Part shown: in pieces, positions 1 through 11,082 of the stretch | Layout: the number at the start of each line of letters is the position of its first letter | Position numbering within the stretch: position 1 is the first letter of the stretch | DNA from: JBFWVR01 sp050246635 | GTDB lineage: Bacteria > Acidobacteriota > Vicinamibacteria > Vicinamibacterales > UBA2999 | Length of the DNA stretch: 64,000 bases | NCBI GenBank assembly: GCA_050246635.1 | Contig: JBFWVR010000016.1 | Location: 62,001-126,000, forward strand | Direction: 5' to 3' | Translations under genes and position numbers: made by a program | Notes under the pieces: generated by a model | Database searches by the model: none | Seen by the model: only the letters and a program-made list of their open reading frames with translations | Told to the model about the DNA's origin: nothing

Positions 1-3000
1 ACCGTCTACGGGCCGAGCGCGTCGGCGCCGACCGAGGCGGGCAACTACACGGTGACGTGCGAGTTCCCGGGTGACCCGAACCACGAAGGCCCGGTGACCG
101 AGACCGGCATCGTGACCATCACGCCGGTGCCCGCCACCGTGACGGCGGGCTCGGGTTCCAAGGTCGAAGACGAGGTTGACCCGACGCTCGGCACGACGAG
201 CACGGGTTTCCTGGCGGCCGACCTCACCGACATCACGCTCGAGACGACGCGTGACGCCGGCGAGGCGCCGGGCACCTACGACACGGCGGCGACCGCGACG
301 GGCGCCCCGCTGGCCAACTACACGGTGAGCTACGTGCCGGGCACGTTCACGATCGACGCCAAGCGCCTCGACGTGACGGCCGACGCGATCTGCATCGCGG
401 ACACGCCCTACGTCAGCTTCAACATCACCGCGGCCAACTTCACGCCGGTGAATGGCGCCACCGCGACGATCGAGTGGATCGACTCGCTGGGCAACACCGT
501 CCGGACCGACGTGCTGCCCTGGACGAACACGTCGCAGCCGCTGACGGGCCAGCTCCTCTGGCCGGGCGCCGTGGTGGACGGCAACGGCCAGCCGGTCGAC
601 TGGCCGGGCTGGCTGCTCCAGGACGGGCTCTGGATCCAGGGCAGCGACGGCTACGAGAACACGCGGCCGACCAGCACGGTCCGGATCTCGGTGAACCCGA
701 CGACCGAGGTGACGGTGAACTACCCGCCGCCGACGCCGAACTGCAACGCGGCGCCGCCGGAGAACCAGCCGCCGGTCGCGGTGGACGATCCCGCCACGAC
801 GCCGGAGGACACGCCGGTGACGATTTCGGTCACCGACAACGACACGGATCCGGAAGATGGTCCGCTGACGGTGACGGTGCCGTCGACGACGACCCCGAAC
901 GGCGGCACGCTGGTGGTCACGCCTGGCGGCGCGATCACCTACACGCCGGCGGACGACTTCTGCGGCACCGACACGTTCACCTACACGATCACGGACGCGG
1001 CCGGGCTGACCGACACGGCGACCGTGACGGTGAACGTGACCTGTGTGAACGACCCGCCCGTCGCCAATGACGACACCGCGGCGACCACGGAGAACACGCC
1101 GGCGGTCATCGTCGTCAAGGGCAACGACAGCGATCCGGACGGCGATCCCCTGACGGTGTCCCTGCTGACGCCGCCGGTGCACGGCGGCGCGGTAGTGAAC
1201 CCGGACGGCACGGTGACCTACACGCCGACGGTCGGGTACTGCGGCGCCGACACGTTCAGCTACCGGGTGACCGATGCCGGCGGGCTCACCGACACGGCGA
1301 CGGTGACGGTGGCGGTCGCCTGCGTGAACGATCCCCCGGACGCGGTGGACGACACGACCACGGCGGTGAGCGGCACGCCGCTGACCATCACGGTGCTGTC
1401 GAACGACACGGATCCCGAGAACGACCCGCTGACGGTGACGACGTTCACCCAGCCGACGGCGGGCACGGTGACGAAGGTCGGCAACCAGCTGGTCTACACG
1501 CCGCCGACGTGGTTCTCGGGCACGGTGACCTTCACCTACACCGTCAGTGACGGCAAGGGCGGCACCGACACGGCGACGGTCACCGTGCAGGTGAGCGGCT
1601 ACGGCGAGGTCTGCTACATCGGCACGGGAAGCCAGCACCACGATGGCGACGGGTGCGATCACGATCGCAAGCGGAAGGGCCACTACGACGGCGATGGCGA
1701 CGCGCACGATCGCCAGAAGGTCAGCGCGAAGCAGGAGTGGCGCTCGAACCCGGACGGCACGATCACCATCCGGACGACGCTGAGCCGCAACTTCGTGGAC
1801 AACACCTACGGGTCGACCCAGATCGGCTGGCCGGGGAACAACCACCGGTTCAAGCACCTGGTGGACTCCGACATGATCCAGCTCGCGCTCTACGACGCGA
1901 ACGGCAGCCGCAAGCTGGAATTCAGGCTCGACTACTTCTCCGAGGTGAGCGGGACGCCCAGCGGCTACGGCAACACCGGCGTCACGGGTCGCGACGGCGC
2001 GATGGTCTACGGGTCGGCGTCGAAGATCGTCGGCTCCGACTCCTCGCTGGCGCGGAACTTCAACCAGTTCGGCTACGTGTTGACGTCGAACTCGCCGGCG
2101 ACCGACGCGAACTACACCCCGAACCCCGGGTACCCGAACTGGATCTACGAGGTCTGGTACGAGGTGACGGTCAAGGCCGACGCCTTCGGCACGGCGGGCT
2201 TCGGCCACGCGCGCATCGTCACCATGCACGCGAGCCCGAGCAAGACCGGCAACGAGACCGAGCCGCTGGCCGTGACGGCCTGCGCGCCGTCCGACCCGGG
2301 TGGCAACCAGCCGCCGGTGGCGGTCAACGACACGGCGACGACCGAGGAGGAGACCCCGGTCACCGTGACGGTGCTGGCGAACGACTTCGACGCCGACGGC
2401 GACACGCTGACGGTGACGGGCGTGACGGGCAACCCGGCGCGGGCGACCGTGACGGCCAACCCCGGCGGCACGGTGACCTACACGCCGGTGGCCGGCTTCT
2501 CCGGCACCGACACCTTCACCTACACGGTGGACGACGGGCACGGCGGCACGGCGACGGCGACGGTCACGGTGACGGTGACGCGCCGGAACCACTCGCCTGT
2601 CGCGAACAACGACGCCGCGACCACCGACAAGAACAAGTACGTGAAGATCCCGGTGCTCGCGAACGACAGCGACCCGGACAACGACACGCTGTCCATCGCG
2701 AACGTGTCCTCGCCGGCCCATGGCACGGCGAGCGTGTCGGGCAGCCAGATCCGCTACACCCCGAACCGCAACTTCACGGGGACGGACACCTTCACCTACA
2801 CGATCGCGGACGGCCAGGGTGGCACGGCGACGGCGACGGTCACGGTGACCGTGGGCCGCCAGAACCGGCCGCCGGTCGCGGTGTTCGACACGGCGACCAC
2901 CGAGAAGAACAAGTACGTGAAGGTGTCGGTGCTCTCGAACGACAGCGATCCCGACGGTGACGACCTGAGCATCACGGGCGTCACGCAGGGGGCGCACGGG

Positions 3001-3558
3001 AGCGTCACCATCTACGGTTCGCAGGTGAAGTACACGCCGGCGACCAACTACACCGGCACCGACACGTTCACCTACACGATCAGCGACGGCAACGGCGGCA
3101 CCGCGACCGCCACCGTGACCGTGACCGTCGTGAAGGTGCACTCGGACAACGACGACTGCAGGTCGCACAAGGGCCACCGCGATCACGACGGCAACTGCCC
3201 GGACCGCGACGACCACCACGACGATCACTACCCCGGCGACCGTGACGGCTGCCGCGACTGGTCGCGGAACAACGACTGGGACTGGGGCCACGACCGCGAC
3301 GACCGGGACCACGACGACCGCAACGGCCATGACGATCGTGACGACCGCAACGGGCACGACGATCGCGGTGGCCGGAACGGTCACGACGACCGGGGCGGCT
3401 CTGACCGCGACGACAACCGCGGCCACTACTCGGGCGACCGGGACGGCTGCCGCGACTACAGCCGCAACGGGTCCTACTCGTTCGGCAACGACCGTGACGA
3501 CCACGGATCATCGTCCGGCGGCTGGAGCAGCTGGTCGGGGTACGGCGGCCGGCGCTAG
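1..3558 (+). CDS. Giant cadherin-like (tandem VLANDxD) repeat surface protein, 5' end outside window
   Basis: The reading frame is open from the first base, so only the C-terminal 1185 residues are visible. Residues 1-120 resemble bacterial MBG/YDG-type adhesin domains. Six Ig/cadherin-like repeats follow at about 255-348, 350-442, 443-532, 770-860, 863-953 and 956-1044. Each starts PPVAxxD, carries a calcium-type NDxDxDGDxL core and ends in DTFTYTxxDGxGGTxTATVTV. A non-repeat domain (about 533-767) splits them three and three and opens with a short Asp/His-rich stretch. The last 140 residues are almost only Asp, His, Arg, Asn and Gly. No LPXTG or PEP-CTERM motif is visible. By family knowledge such repeats form long calcium-stiffened adhesins outside the cell. 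Adhesion or matrix function is inferred; the Asp/His tail suggests metal binding. Confidence 0.85.
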   Translation, partial: TVYGPSASAPTEAGNYTVTCEFPGDPNHEGPVTETGIVTITPVPATVTAGSGSKVEDEVDPTLGTTSTGFLAADLTDITLETTRDAGEAPGTYDTAATATGAPLANYTVSYVPGTFTIDAKRLDVTADAICIADTPYVSFNITAANFTPVNGATATIEWIDSLGNTVRTDVLPWTNTSQPLTGQLLWPGAVVDGNGQPVDWPGWLLQDGLWIQGSDGYENTRPTSTVRISVNPTTEVTVNYPPPTPNCNAAPPENQPPVAVDDPATTPEDTPVTISVTDNDTDPEDGPLTVTVPSTTTPNGGTLVVTPGGAITYTPADDFCGTDTFTYTITDAAGLTDTATVTVNVTCVNDPPVANDDTAATTENTPAVIVVKGNDSDPDGDPLTVSLLTPPVHGGAVVNPDGTVTYTPTVGYCGADTFSYRVTDAGGLTDTATVTVAVACVNDPPDAVDDTTTAVSGTPLTITVLSNDTDPENDPLTVTTFTQPTAGTVTKVGNQLVYTPPTWFSGTVTFTYTVSDGKGGTDTATVTVQVSGYGEVCYIGTGSQHHDGDGCDHDRKRKGHYDGDGDAHDRQKVSAKQEWRSNPDGTITIRTTLSRNFVDNTYGSTQIGWPGNNHRFKHLVDSDMIQLALYDANGSRKLEFRLDYFSEVSGTPSGYGNTGVTGRDGAMVYGSASKIVGSDSSLARNFNQFGYVLTSNSPATDANYTPNPGYPNWIYEVWYEVTVKADAFGTAGFGHARIVTMHASPSKTGNETEPLAVTACAPSDPGGNQPPVAVNDTATTEEETPVTVTVLANDFDADGDTLTVTGVTGNPARATVTANPGGTVTYTPVAGFSGTDTFTYTVDDGHGGTATATVTVTVTRRNHSPVANNDAATTDKNKYVKIPVLANDSDPDNDTLSIANVSSPAHGTASVSGSQIRYTPNRNFTGTDTFTYTIADGQGGTATATVTVTVGRQNRPPVAVFDTATTEKNKYVKVSVLSNDSDPDGDDLSITGVTQGAHGSVTIYGSQVKYTPATNYTGTDTFTYTISDGNGGTATATVTVTVVKVHSDNDDCRSHKGHRDHDGNCPDRDDHHDDHYPGDRDGCRDWSRNNDWDWGHDRDDRDHDDRNGHDDRDDRNGHDDRGGRNGHDDRGGSDRDDNRGHYSGDRDGCRDYSRNGSYSFGNDRDDHGSSSGGWSSWSGYGGRR

Positions 3559-3655
3559 GCGCGGCCGCGGGGATGTGGGCAGGGACGACGGCATGGCACT
3601 CTGGTTCGATGGACCTGGACAAGGGCGTGGCGACGTGGACGAGCGGAGCCGATCG

Positions 3656-3952
3656 ATGAGCGATGCGGCGGTGACGCTGGGCACGGTCGTCGGGCGCAAC
3701 GAATCGCTGATGGCGGCCGAGGTCGGATCCGACCTCGTGATGCTGCACCTCGAGAAGAACGCCTACTACGACACGGACGCGATCGGCGCCGACATCTGGC
3801 GCCGGCTCGAGCCGCCCGTGGACGTGCGCGCGCTTTGCGCGGGGCTCGTGCAGAGCTATGATGTCGAGCCATCGACCTGCGAGGCCGACGTGCTGGCGTT
3901 CCTGAACGAGGCGTATCAGGAAGGACTCATCCGGATCGTCCAGCCCGAGTGA
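3656..3952 (+). CDS. PqqD-family protein (RiPP recognition element-like)
   Basis: A 98-residue protein with the PqqD fold pattern: VVGRNESLMAAEVGSDLVMLHLEKNAYYDTD, then IGADIWRRLE and a C-terminal winged-helix-like part ending DVLAFLNEAYQEGLIRI. PqqD proteins bind precursor peptides and deliver them to radical-SAM or other modifying enzymes. No PQQ gene, radical-SAM enzyme or obvious precursor is in the window, so the partner is unknown. I chose the ATG before SDAAVTLG, where homologues usually begin; an in-frame ATG at 3593 would add 21 residues of poor composition. The gene lies about 100 bases after the giant surface protein and 28 bases before a lipoprotein gene, suggesting one transcript. 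Confidence 0.75.
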   Translation: MSDAAVTLGTVVGRNESLMAAEVGSDLVMLHLEKNAYYDTDAIGADIWRRLEPPVDVRALCAGLVQSYDVEPSTCEADVLAFLNEAYQEGLIRIVQPE

Positions 3953-3980
3953 GGCGCGTGACCAGGGAGGGAGACGCGAG

Positions 3981-4361
3981 ATGAGGAAGGGACTGATCGG
4001 CGTGTCGGCACTGGCGCTGGCCGCGGTCCTGTCGGCAGGCTGCGCCTGGCGCATGTCTCACATCCAGAAGGGGTTCGACGCCTTCACGGACCTGGATTAC
4101 GTCACGGCCGAGAAGGAGTTCTCCGAGGCGCTGGAGGACGATCCGGACAACCCGTACGCGCAACTCAACCTGGGCGCGGTGTTCCAGAACACGGGCCGGC
4201 CCCTGCTGGCCATCCCGCTGTATCAAAAAGTTCTCGTCACCGGCAAGGACGTGCGGCCCACCAAGAAGGCCAACGCCGAGGACGACGAGGAAAACCCGAC
4301 CCTGGCGGAGCTGGCCCAGCAGAATCTCGACAAGCTGAAGGCACAGGGCTTCCTCAAGTAG
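3981..4361 (+). CDS. TPR-containing lipoprotein
   Basis: A 126-residue protein with a lipoprotein signal: MRKGLIGVSALALAAVL followed by the lipobox LSAGC, so Cys21 would be lipidated. The mature part holds about two tetratricopeptide repeats (FDAFTDLDYVTAEKEFSEALEDDPDNPYAQLNLGAVFQNTGRP), an acidic patch (NAEDDEENP) and a final helix. A strong purine-rich site (AGGGAGGGAGA) precedes the ATG. By position it belongs with the surface protein and the PqqD-like gene. TPR lipoproteins usually scaffold envelope complexes; the specific partner cannot be told from sequence. Confidence 0.8.
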   Translation: MRKGLIGVSALALAAVLSAGCAWRMSHIQKGFDAFTDLDYVTAEKEFSEALEDDPDNPYAQLNLGAVFQNTGRPLLAIPLYQKVLVTGKDVRPTKKANAEDDEENPTLAELAQQNLDKLKAQGFLK

Positions 4362-4478
4362 GCGTCGGCGGGAGAGTTTGCTTGATCCCGGCCGTGGGCC
4401 GGATCAACACTACAACGAGCTGTGTCCACGGGGCCGCCTCTCCGGTCCCGGCGGCACGCTGAGGGAAGGGTTCAGTCC

Positions 4479-5096
4479 ATGCGCCGAGTCACGTCCTCCA
4501 TGCTCGTGCTGGCACTGGCTGCGGCCGGGGCCCCCGTGCTGCCGGCCACCGCGGCCGTCCGTGCCGTTGCCCAGAACAACGGTGTGGTTGAAGGCACGGC
4601 GGTCGCCCAGGGGCAGCCCCTGCCGAACATCACGGTCCGCCTCCGCGACATCGACAACAATGGCCGCCTGGTGGGCTCGACGACCTCCGACACCGCGGGC
4701 GCGTACCAGTTCAGCGGGCTGCCGCCCGGCAACTACATGGTCGAGGTCGTCGCCGACAACGGCGCGATTCTCGGGACCAGCGCCGCGATTGCGTTGACGT
4801 CAGGCGCGATGCTGGCCGGCAGCGTGACCGTGGCGACCACGGCCGCCGTCGCGGGTGCGGCCGGTGCCGCCGCCGGCGCGGCCGCCGGTGCCGCCGCCGC
4901 AGGCGCGGCTGCTGGCGGTGCCGCTGCCGGTGCTGCCGCCGGCGCGGGCGCCGCTGCCGCGGCTGCGGCCGCTGCCCCTGCCGTCGGTGCGGCCATCCTC
5001 GGCAGCACCGCGGCCATCGTCGGGGCCGCCGCTGTCGCGGCCGGCGTCACGGCGGGTGTCGTCGCCGCCAACAACGACGCGAGCGCCGCGCAGTAG
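4479..5096 (+). CDS. Secreted carboxypeptidase-regulatory/SdrD-like protein with Ala/Gly-rich tail
   Basis: A 205-residue protein with a signal peptide (MRRVTSSMLVLALAAAGAPVLPATAAVRA). One beta-sandwich domain (about residues 35-100) follows, matching the carboxypeptidase-regulatory/SdrD-B pattern: GVVEGTAVAQGQPLPNITVRLRD, then TSDTAGAYQFSGLPPGNYMVEV. The remaining 100 residues are nearly all Ala, Gly and Val, long and hydrophobic enough to embed in a membrane or pack as a low-complexity stalk. The ATG at 4479 has GAGGGAAGGG upstream; an in-frame start at 4422 would put the signal peptide inside the protein. It is the last gene before a strong hairpin. Function unknown; cell-surface location inferred. 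Confidence 0.75.
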   Translation: MRRVTSSMLVLALAAAGAPVLPATAAVRAVAQNNGVVEGTAVAQGQPLPNITVRLRDIDNNGRLVGSTTSDTAGAYQFSGLPPGNYMVEVVADNGAILGTSAAIALTSGAMLAGSVTVATTAAVAGAAGAAAGAAAGAAAAGAAAGGAAAGAAAGAGAAAAAAAAAPAVGAAILGSTAAIVGAAAVAAGVTAGVVAANNDASAAQ

Positions 5097-5122
5097 ACGC
5101 GCCGCGCACGTCAGGATCGATA

Positions 5123-5154
5123 AAGGGCCGACCGGGTCTCCCCGGCCGGCCCTT
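5123..5154 (+). terminator. Hairpin terminator between convergent genes
   Basis: A 14-bp stem (AAGGGCCGACCGGG against CCCGGCCGGCCCTT, one A-C mismatch) with a TCTC loop lies 26 bases after the stop of the upstream gene. A T-containing tail (CCTTCCTCAT) follows. The next gene converges from the other side, so it may work in both directions. Confidence 0.75.
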
Positions 5155-5179
5155 CCTCATGTACGCCGCCTCAATCCGC

Positions 5180-7537
5180 TCAGGGCTGCGCCGGCGTCAC
5201 CGCCCGCAGCTCCACGTCGAACGTGCAGCCCGCGTCCGTCGTGAGCTCGATGCGGTAGCCCCGCTGGAACTCCGGCGTCTCCATCGCGACGAAGGTCGCG
5301 TCGACAGGCGCGAGCGGCACCACCAGCAGGTGGCCGGCACGAATGCTCCCGTCCTCCAGCAGCTCCGGCGCTTCCGGCACCTGGAGCTGGAAGACCACCC
5401 GCACGCCGTCGGCCACGCTGCAGGCATCCGTCACCCGCAGCGTGTCACCGGCGAGCGTGAGGTTGCGGGTCCAGCCATGCACCAGGCTCGTGCTGGCCGA
5501 ATAGGCGTTGGAGAGATCCGCGGCCACCGTCGTCACGCCGCCGGCCTCGCCGGGCGTCATGCTCGAGGCCACGGTGTCGCTGCGGTTCTGGCCGATCACC
5601 GATCCGTCGGCCCGCTCGAACCGCAGCACGTTGTGGACGTCCACCTCCTGGTGGATGCCACTGTGCGACCAGATGTTGTTCGTCACCGCCAGCCAGTCGC
5701 CCTTGAAGAACGTGAACGAGCCCTGGTCCTCGTGGGCGTGCGACTGGTCGAACCTGCCGGCGACGAACGCCATCCACGCCGCATCCGGCTGCCAGCTCGT
5801 GCGGGCGAACAACGCGCCCGCGCCCGGCGCGTAATACATCAACGCGGTCGGGGCCTCCGCCTGATCGGGATACGGCAGCAGATCGCCCGCGATGTTGAAG
5901 ACGTGGGCCACGCCGTCCACCGAGTTGTGCTGGAGCCACCACGTGCCGCGGCGCGCCTCGGGTGTGCCCGCGCTCAGGACCACGGCCTGGTGCACGAGGT
6001 TCTCCTGGTAGTCGTAGATCTCGGGAATCGACGACCGGGACAGGTCGGCGATGGGCGCGAAGCGGTCCAGCGTCGGCACGGTCGCGTGGATCCAGTAGTC
6101 GATTGTCTCGCGCGCATGCGGCGTGATGGACGCGAGGTCCTCGCCGGTCGAGGCCTTCCAGTACAGGTAGTTGCCGAAGAGGCCGTTCAGCGCGGTGCCG
6201 TAGCCGGTGCCCTCACGCGTACCGCCGCCATCCAGGGCCGCGTAGTAGTCGAGCAGCGGCCCGAACTTCTCCGTCTGCAGGAAGGCGAGCCACTCCGGGT
6301 TCTGCGACGCCAGCGCCCACAGCATGGTCGCGCGCAGGAAGCTGAAGTGGTAGTTGTTGCCCGGATCGCAGATCGACCAGCCCGACCAGGGATGCGCGAC
6401 GCCGCCCCATGACGCCTGTGCCGGGTGCCACACGTTCTGGAGCGCCTGCTCGGCAATCGCCTCCCAGCGCGCGCGCTGCGCCGGCGTGAGCTGGGCGTAG
6501 CCGCGGTCGTAGACCAACGCGAGCTGCTCGAGGTACCAGCCGACGTCGAGGTATGAGTCGTAGGCGATGTCGGGCGCCTGGCCGGCGGCAATCGCCGACT
6601 CGGCGCCGGTCACGAAGGCCTCGACACGGGCAATCGCGTCGTCCAGGTAGATGGGCGTGCCGGTCAGCGTGTACGCCAGCACCGAGTGCACGGCGGAGTA
6701 GGCCCAGGCCGGGTCGCCAGCGATGGCGGCGTCGGCCGCCCCGATGAGACGCTGACGTGCGGGCGCGGTGGGCGAGGACTGCGTGAATGCGTCGAGGGAA
6801 ATATACGGACGCGCCTGCGGCAGCTCGTACGTGAAACCCGGGTAGACCCCCGCACCCGATGTCGTGCACGCGTCCCCTCCCGAGGTGCTGCCGCCGTCCT
6901 CGCCGCCTCCCCCGTCCCCGCCGTTGCCCTCGTCGCCGCCGCTGTCACCGTCGCCGCCCCCCGTGCCGCCGCCCTCCGGCGCCTGGACGACGTCGAGCGA
7001 TGCGAAGGCATCGTCCACGAGGAAGGAGAGGGGATCGCCTCCTTCCTGGATCATGCGGACGTTCACCCACGTCAGCGGGCGCGCGGGGTCGATGGCCAGG
7101 TCGGCCGAGACGAGGCCCTTGTCGCCGGCGGAGCCGTCGACCGGCGTGCACGCGACGTCGGTGTCGCCGTCCTCGAAGTAGACCATCGCGCAGAACTGCA
7201 GCGTGGAGCCACTCGGCTGCTCGGAGCGGAGGTGGGCACCGACCTGCAGGCGGCTGGCGCGCCCGCCGGAGAAGTCGTAACTCCACCAGAGGTTCGTGCC
7301 CCAGCCCGTGGTGGTGGCCCGCAGGCTGGCGGTGCCGGCAATCGGCGCGTCAGCGATCCGCAGCACGGCGCCGTTGCCGTCCTGCGCGTAGAAATCCGAG
7401 ATGCCTGCCTCGAAGCCGGGATCGGGAATGAGATTGCCGGTCGCCTCGCCCGTGGCGGCGTAGGCGACACCACACGACAGGATTGCAAGAAGGCCAGCCG
7501 CGCTCCAGCGCACGTTGGCCGCATACGTCCTCGACAT
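5180..7537 (-). CDS. Secreted heparinase II/III-like polysaccharide lyase family protein
   Basis: A 785-residue exported protein. After a signal peptide (WSAAGLLAILSCGVAYA) comes a lectin-like beta-sandwich (about 33-200, NLIPDPGFEAG... typical of CBM4/9-like modules). A linker of Gly, Asp, Glu and Ser (about 205-240) follows, then an alpha-toroid domain (about 250-560: ISLDAFTQSS, YDSYLDVGWYLEQLALVYDRG, GNNYHFSFLRATMLWALA). The C-terminal beta-domain has the heparinase II/III hallmark SHAHEDQGSFTFFKGDWLAV near residue 605. Such enzymes cleave uronic-acid polysaccharides by beta-elimination; the substrate here cannot be assigned. The start chosen has GGAGGA seven bases upstream; a start 12 codons earlier is possible. 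Confidence 0.75.
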   Translation of the reverse strand: MSRTYAANVRWSAAGLLAILSCGVAYAATGEATGNLIPDPGFEAGISDFYAQDGNGAVLRIADAPIAGTASLRATTTGWGTNLWWSYDFSGGRASRLQVGAHLRSEQPSGSTLQFCAMVYFEDGDTDVACTPVDGSAGDKGLVSADLAIDPARPLTWVNVRMIQEGGDPLSFLVDDAFASLDVVQAPEGGGTGGGDGDSGGDEGNGGDGGGGEDGGSTSGGDACTTSGAGVYPGFTYELPQARPYISLDAFTQSSPTAPARQRLIGAADAAIAGDPAWAYSAVHSVLAYTLTGTPIYLDDAIARVEAFVTGAESAIAAGQAPDIAYDSYLDVGWYLEQLALVYDRGYAQLTPAQRARWEAIAEQALQNVWHPAQASWGGVAHPWSGWSICDPGNNYHFSFLRATMLWALASQNPEWLAFLQTEKFGPLLDYYAALDGGGTREGTGYGTALNGLFGNYLYWKASTGEDLASITPHARETIDYWIHATVPTLDRFAPIADLSRSSIPEIYDYQENLVHQAVVLSAGTPEARRGTWWLQHNSVDGVAHVFNIAGDLLPYPDQAEAPTALMYYAPGAGALFARTSWQPDAAWMAFVAGRFDQSHAHEDQGSFTFFKGDWLAVTNNIWSHSGIHQEVDVHNVLRFERADGSVIGQNRSDTVASSMTPGEAGGVTTVAADLSNAYSASTSLVHGWTRNLTLAGDTLRVTDACSVADGVRVVFQLQVPEAPELLEDGSIRAGHLLVVPLAPVDATFVAMETPEFQRGYRIELTTDAGCTFDVELRAVTPAQP

Positions 7538-7630
7538 CGATCCGTCCTCCCAGGGGAGCGTGAATGCCCCCATGAAGAGAGGATCGTGATCGCGCGGTGG
7601 AAGGCGACAGCCGGCGATTGGCGGGGGCGA

Positions 7631-10162
<2,532 letters not shown>

Positions 10163-10210
10163 CGAGCCTCCGTCAGGAAGATCGGAATTGACCGGACGAA
10201 GACGACACTG

Positions 10211-10370
10211 GAACCCTTCTCATGAATGGGGCCGGCATTCGGCCGGCGATGCATCCCGCCTGGCGGCGTTGCTCCTCCCTCAAATACTCCAGGTATTCTC
10301 GGTCGTCGCGCCTGGCCACGCGGGCGCCTCGCCGCCCTCCGTGCGACGCCCCCATCCATGAGATGGGTTC
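10211..10370. repeat. 160-bp foldback (MITE-like) element
   Basis: The ends are inverted copies of each other over 21 bases with two mismatches: GAACCCTTCTCATG at 10211 and the complement of GAACCCATCTCATG at 10357-10370. The interior continues as an imperfect palindrome, and its centre (AATAC-TCCAG-GTATT, 10283-10297) is exactly the centre of the element. The right end supplies the first base of the sigma-factor stop codon. No coding capacity. It could be a miniature inverted-repeat element or a large RNA hairpin in the sigma-kinase transcript. Confidence 0.6.
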
Positions 10371-10969
10371 TACGACTGGTCGGGTGGCGCCTCGAGCGCG
10401 CGGTGCAGGAAGATGCGCGCCTTGTCCCAGTCGCGCTGCACCGTGCGCTCCGAGACGCCGGCCATCGCGGCAATCTCCCCGAAGGTGAAGCCGCAGAAGA
10501 ACTTGAGGTCGACCGTGCGGGCCAGGCGCTCGTCCACCGCCGACAGCTCGTCGAGCGCGTCGCTCAGGCGCGCGAGGGCGGCGGCATCCGGAACCGCGGC
10601 CGCGACATCGGTGCCGATGGCGGTCAGCTCGAACAGCCCGCCGCGCTTCTGCGCCTGGCGACCGCGCACGTAGTCGATGATCAGGCCGCGCATCACCCGG
10701 CAGGCGTAGGCCATGAACCGGTTGCGATCGGGAAACGCCGCGCCTTCGCGGGCGGAAATGTCGAGATACGCGTCGTGCAGGAGGGTGGTGGCGCCCAGCG
10801 TCAGGCCCCCGCCGCGCCGGGCAAGCTCCCGGCGCGCCATGCGGTGCAGTTCCGCGTAGAGCGCCGTGAACAGGGCATCAGCGGCGCCGCGATCCCCGCG
10901 CTCCGCCAACGCCAGCAGGTCCGTGAGGGTGGCCGCCACCTCTGTCGAAGTATAGTGCGCCGCCGGCAT
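10370..10969 (-). CDS. ECF-type RNA polymerase sigma factor (acidobacterial/planctomycete TIGR02999-like)
   Basis: A 199-residue sigma factor. Region 2 (about 25-90: ALFTALYAELHRMARREL, then RFMAYACRVMRGLIIDYVRGR) and region 4 (about 135-190: VDLKFFCGFTFGEIAAMAGVSERTVQRDWDKARIFL) are both clear. The pattern HRMARREL plus YVRxRxAxKR is typical of the ECF group that sits beside kinase-TPR proteins. The ATG used is preceded by GGAGGGAGAGGA; the open frame runs further upstream but with unsuitable composition. It is transcribed toward the kinase gene, with a 160-bp foldback element between them. Target promoters are unknown. Confidence 0.9.
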   Translation of the reverse strand: MPAAHYTSTEVAATLTDLLALAERGDRGAADALFTALYAELHRMARRELARRGGGLTLGATTLLHDAYLDISAREGAAFPDRNRFMAYACRVMRGLIIDYVRGRQAQKRGGLFELTAIGTDVAAAVPDAAALARLSDALDELSAVDERLARTVDLKFFCGFTFGEIAAMAGVSERTVQRDWDKARIFLHRALEAPPDQS

Positions 10970-11065
10970 CGTCACGTCCTCTCCCTCCGCCCCCCCGGGC
11001 GACACCGGGGGCCTGGAATTCGGCCCCAATAAGAGGAGATCGGAATCCGGCGGCGAATCCCGACG

Positions 11066-11082
11066 TGACCCGGTGCGGGTCA
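11066..11082 (-). terminator. Hairpin at the 3' end of the SUI1-like gene
   Basis: A perfect 7-bp stem (TGACCCG / CGGGTCA) with a 3-base loop overlaps the stop codon of the SUI1-like gene. No T-tract follows on the minus strand, so termination is only possible, not certain. Confidence 0.35.
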
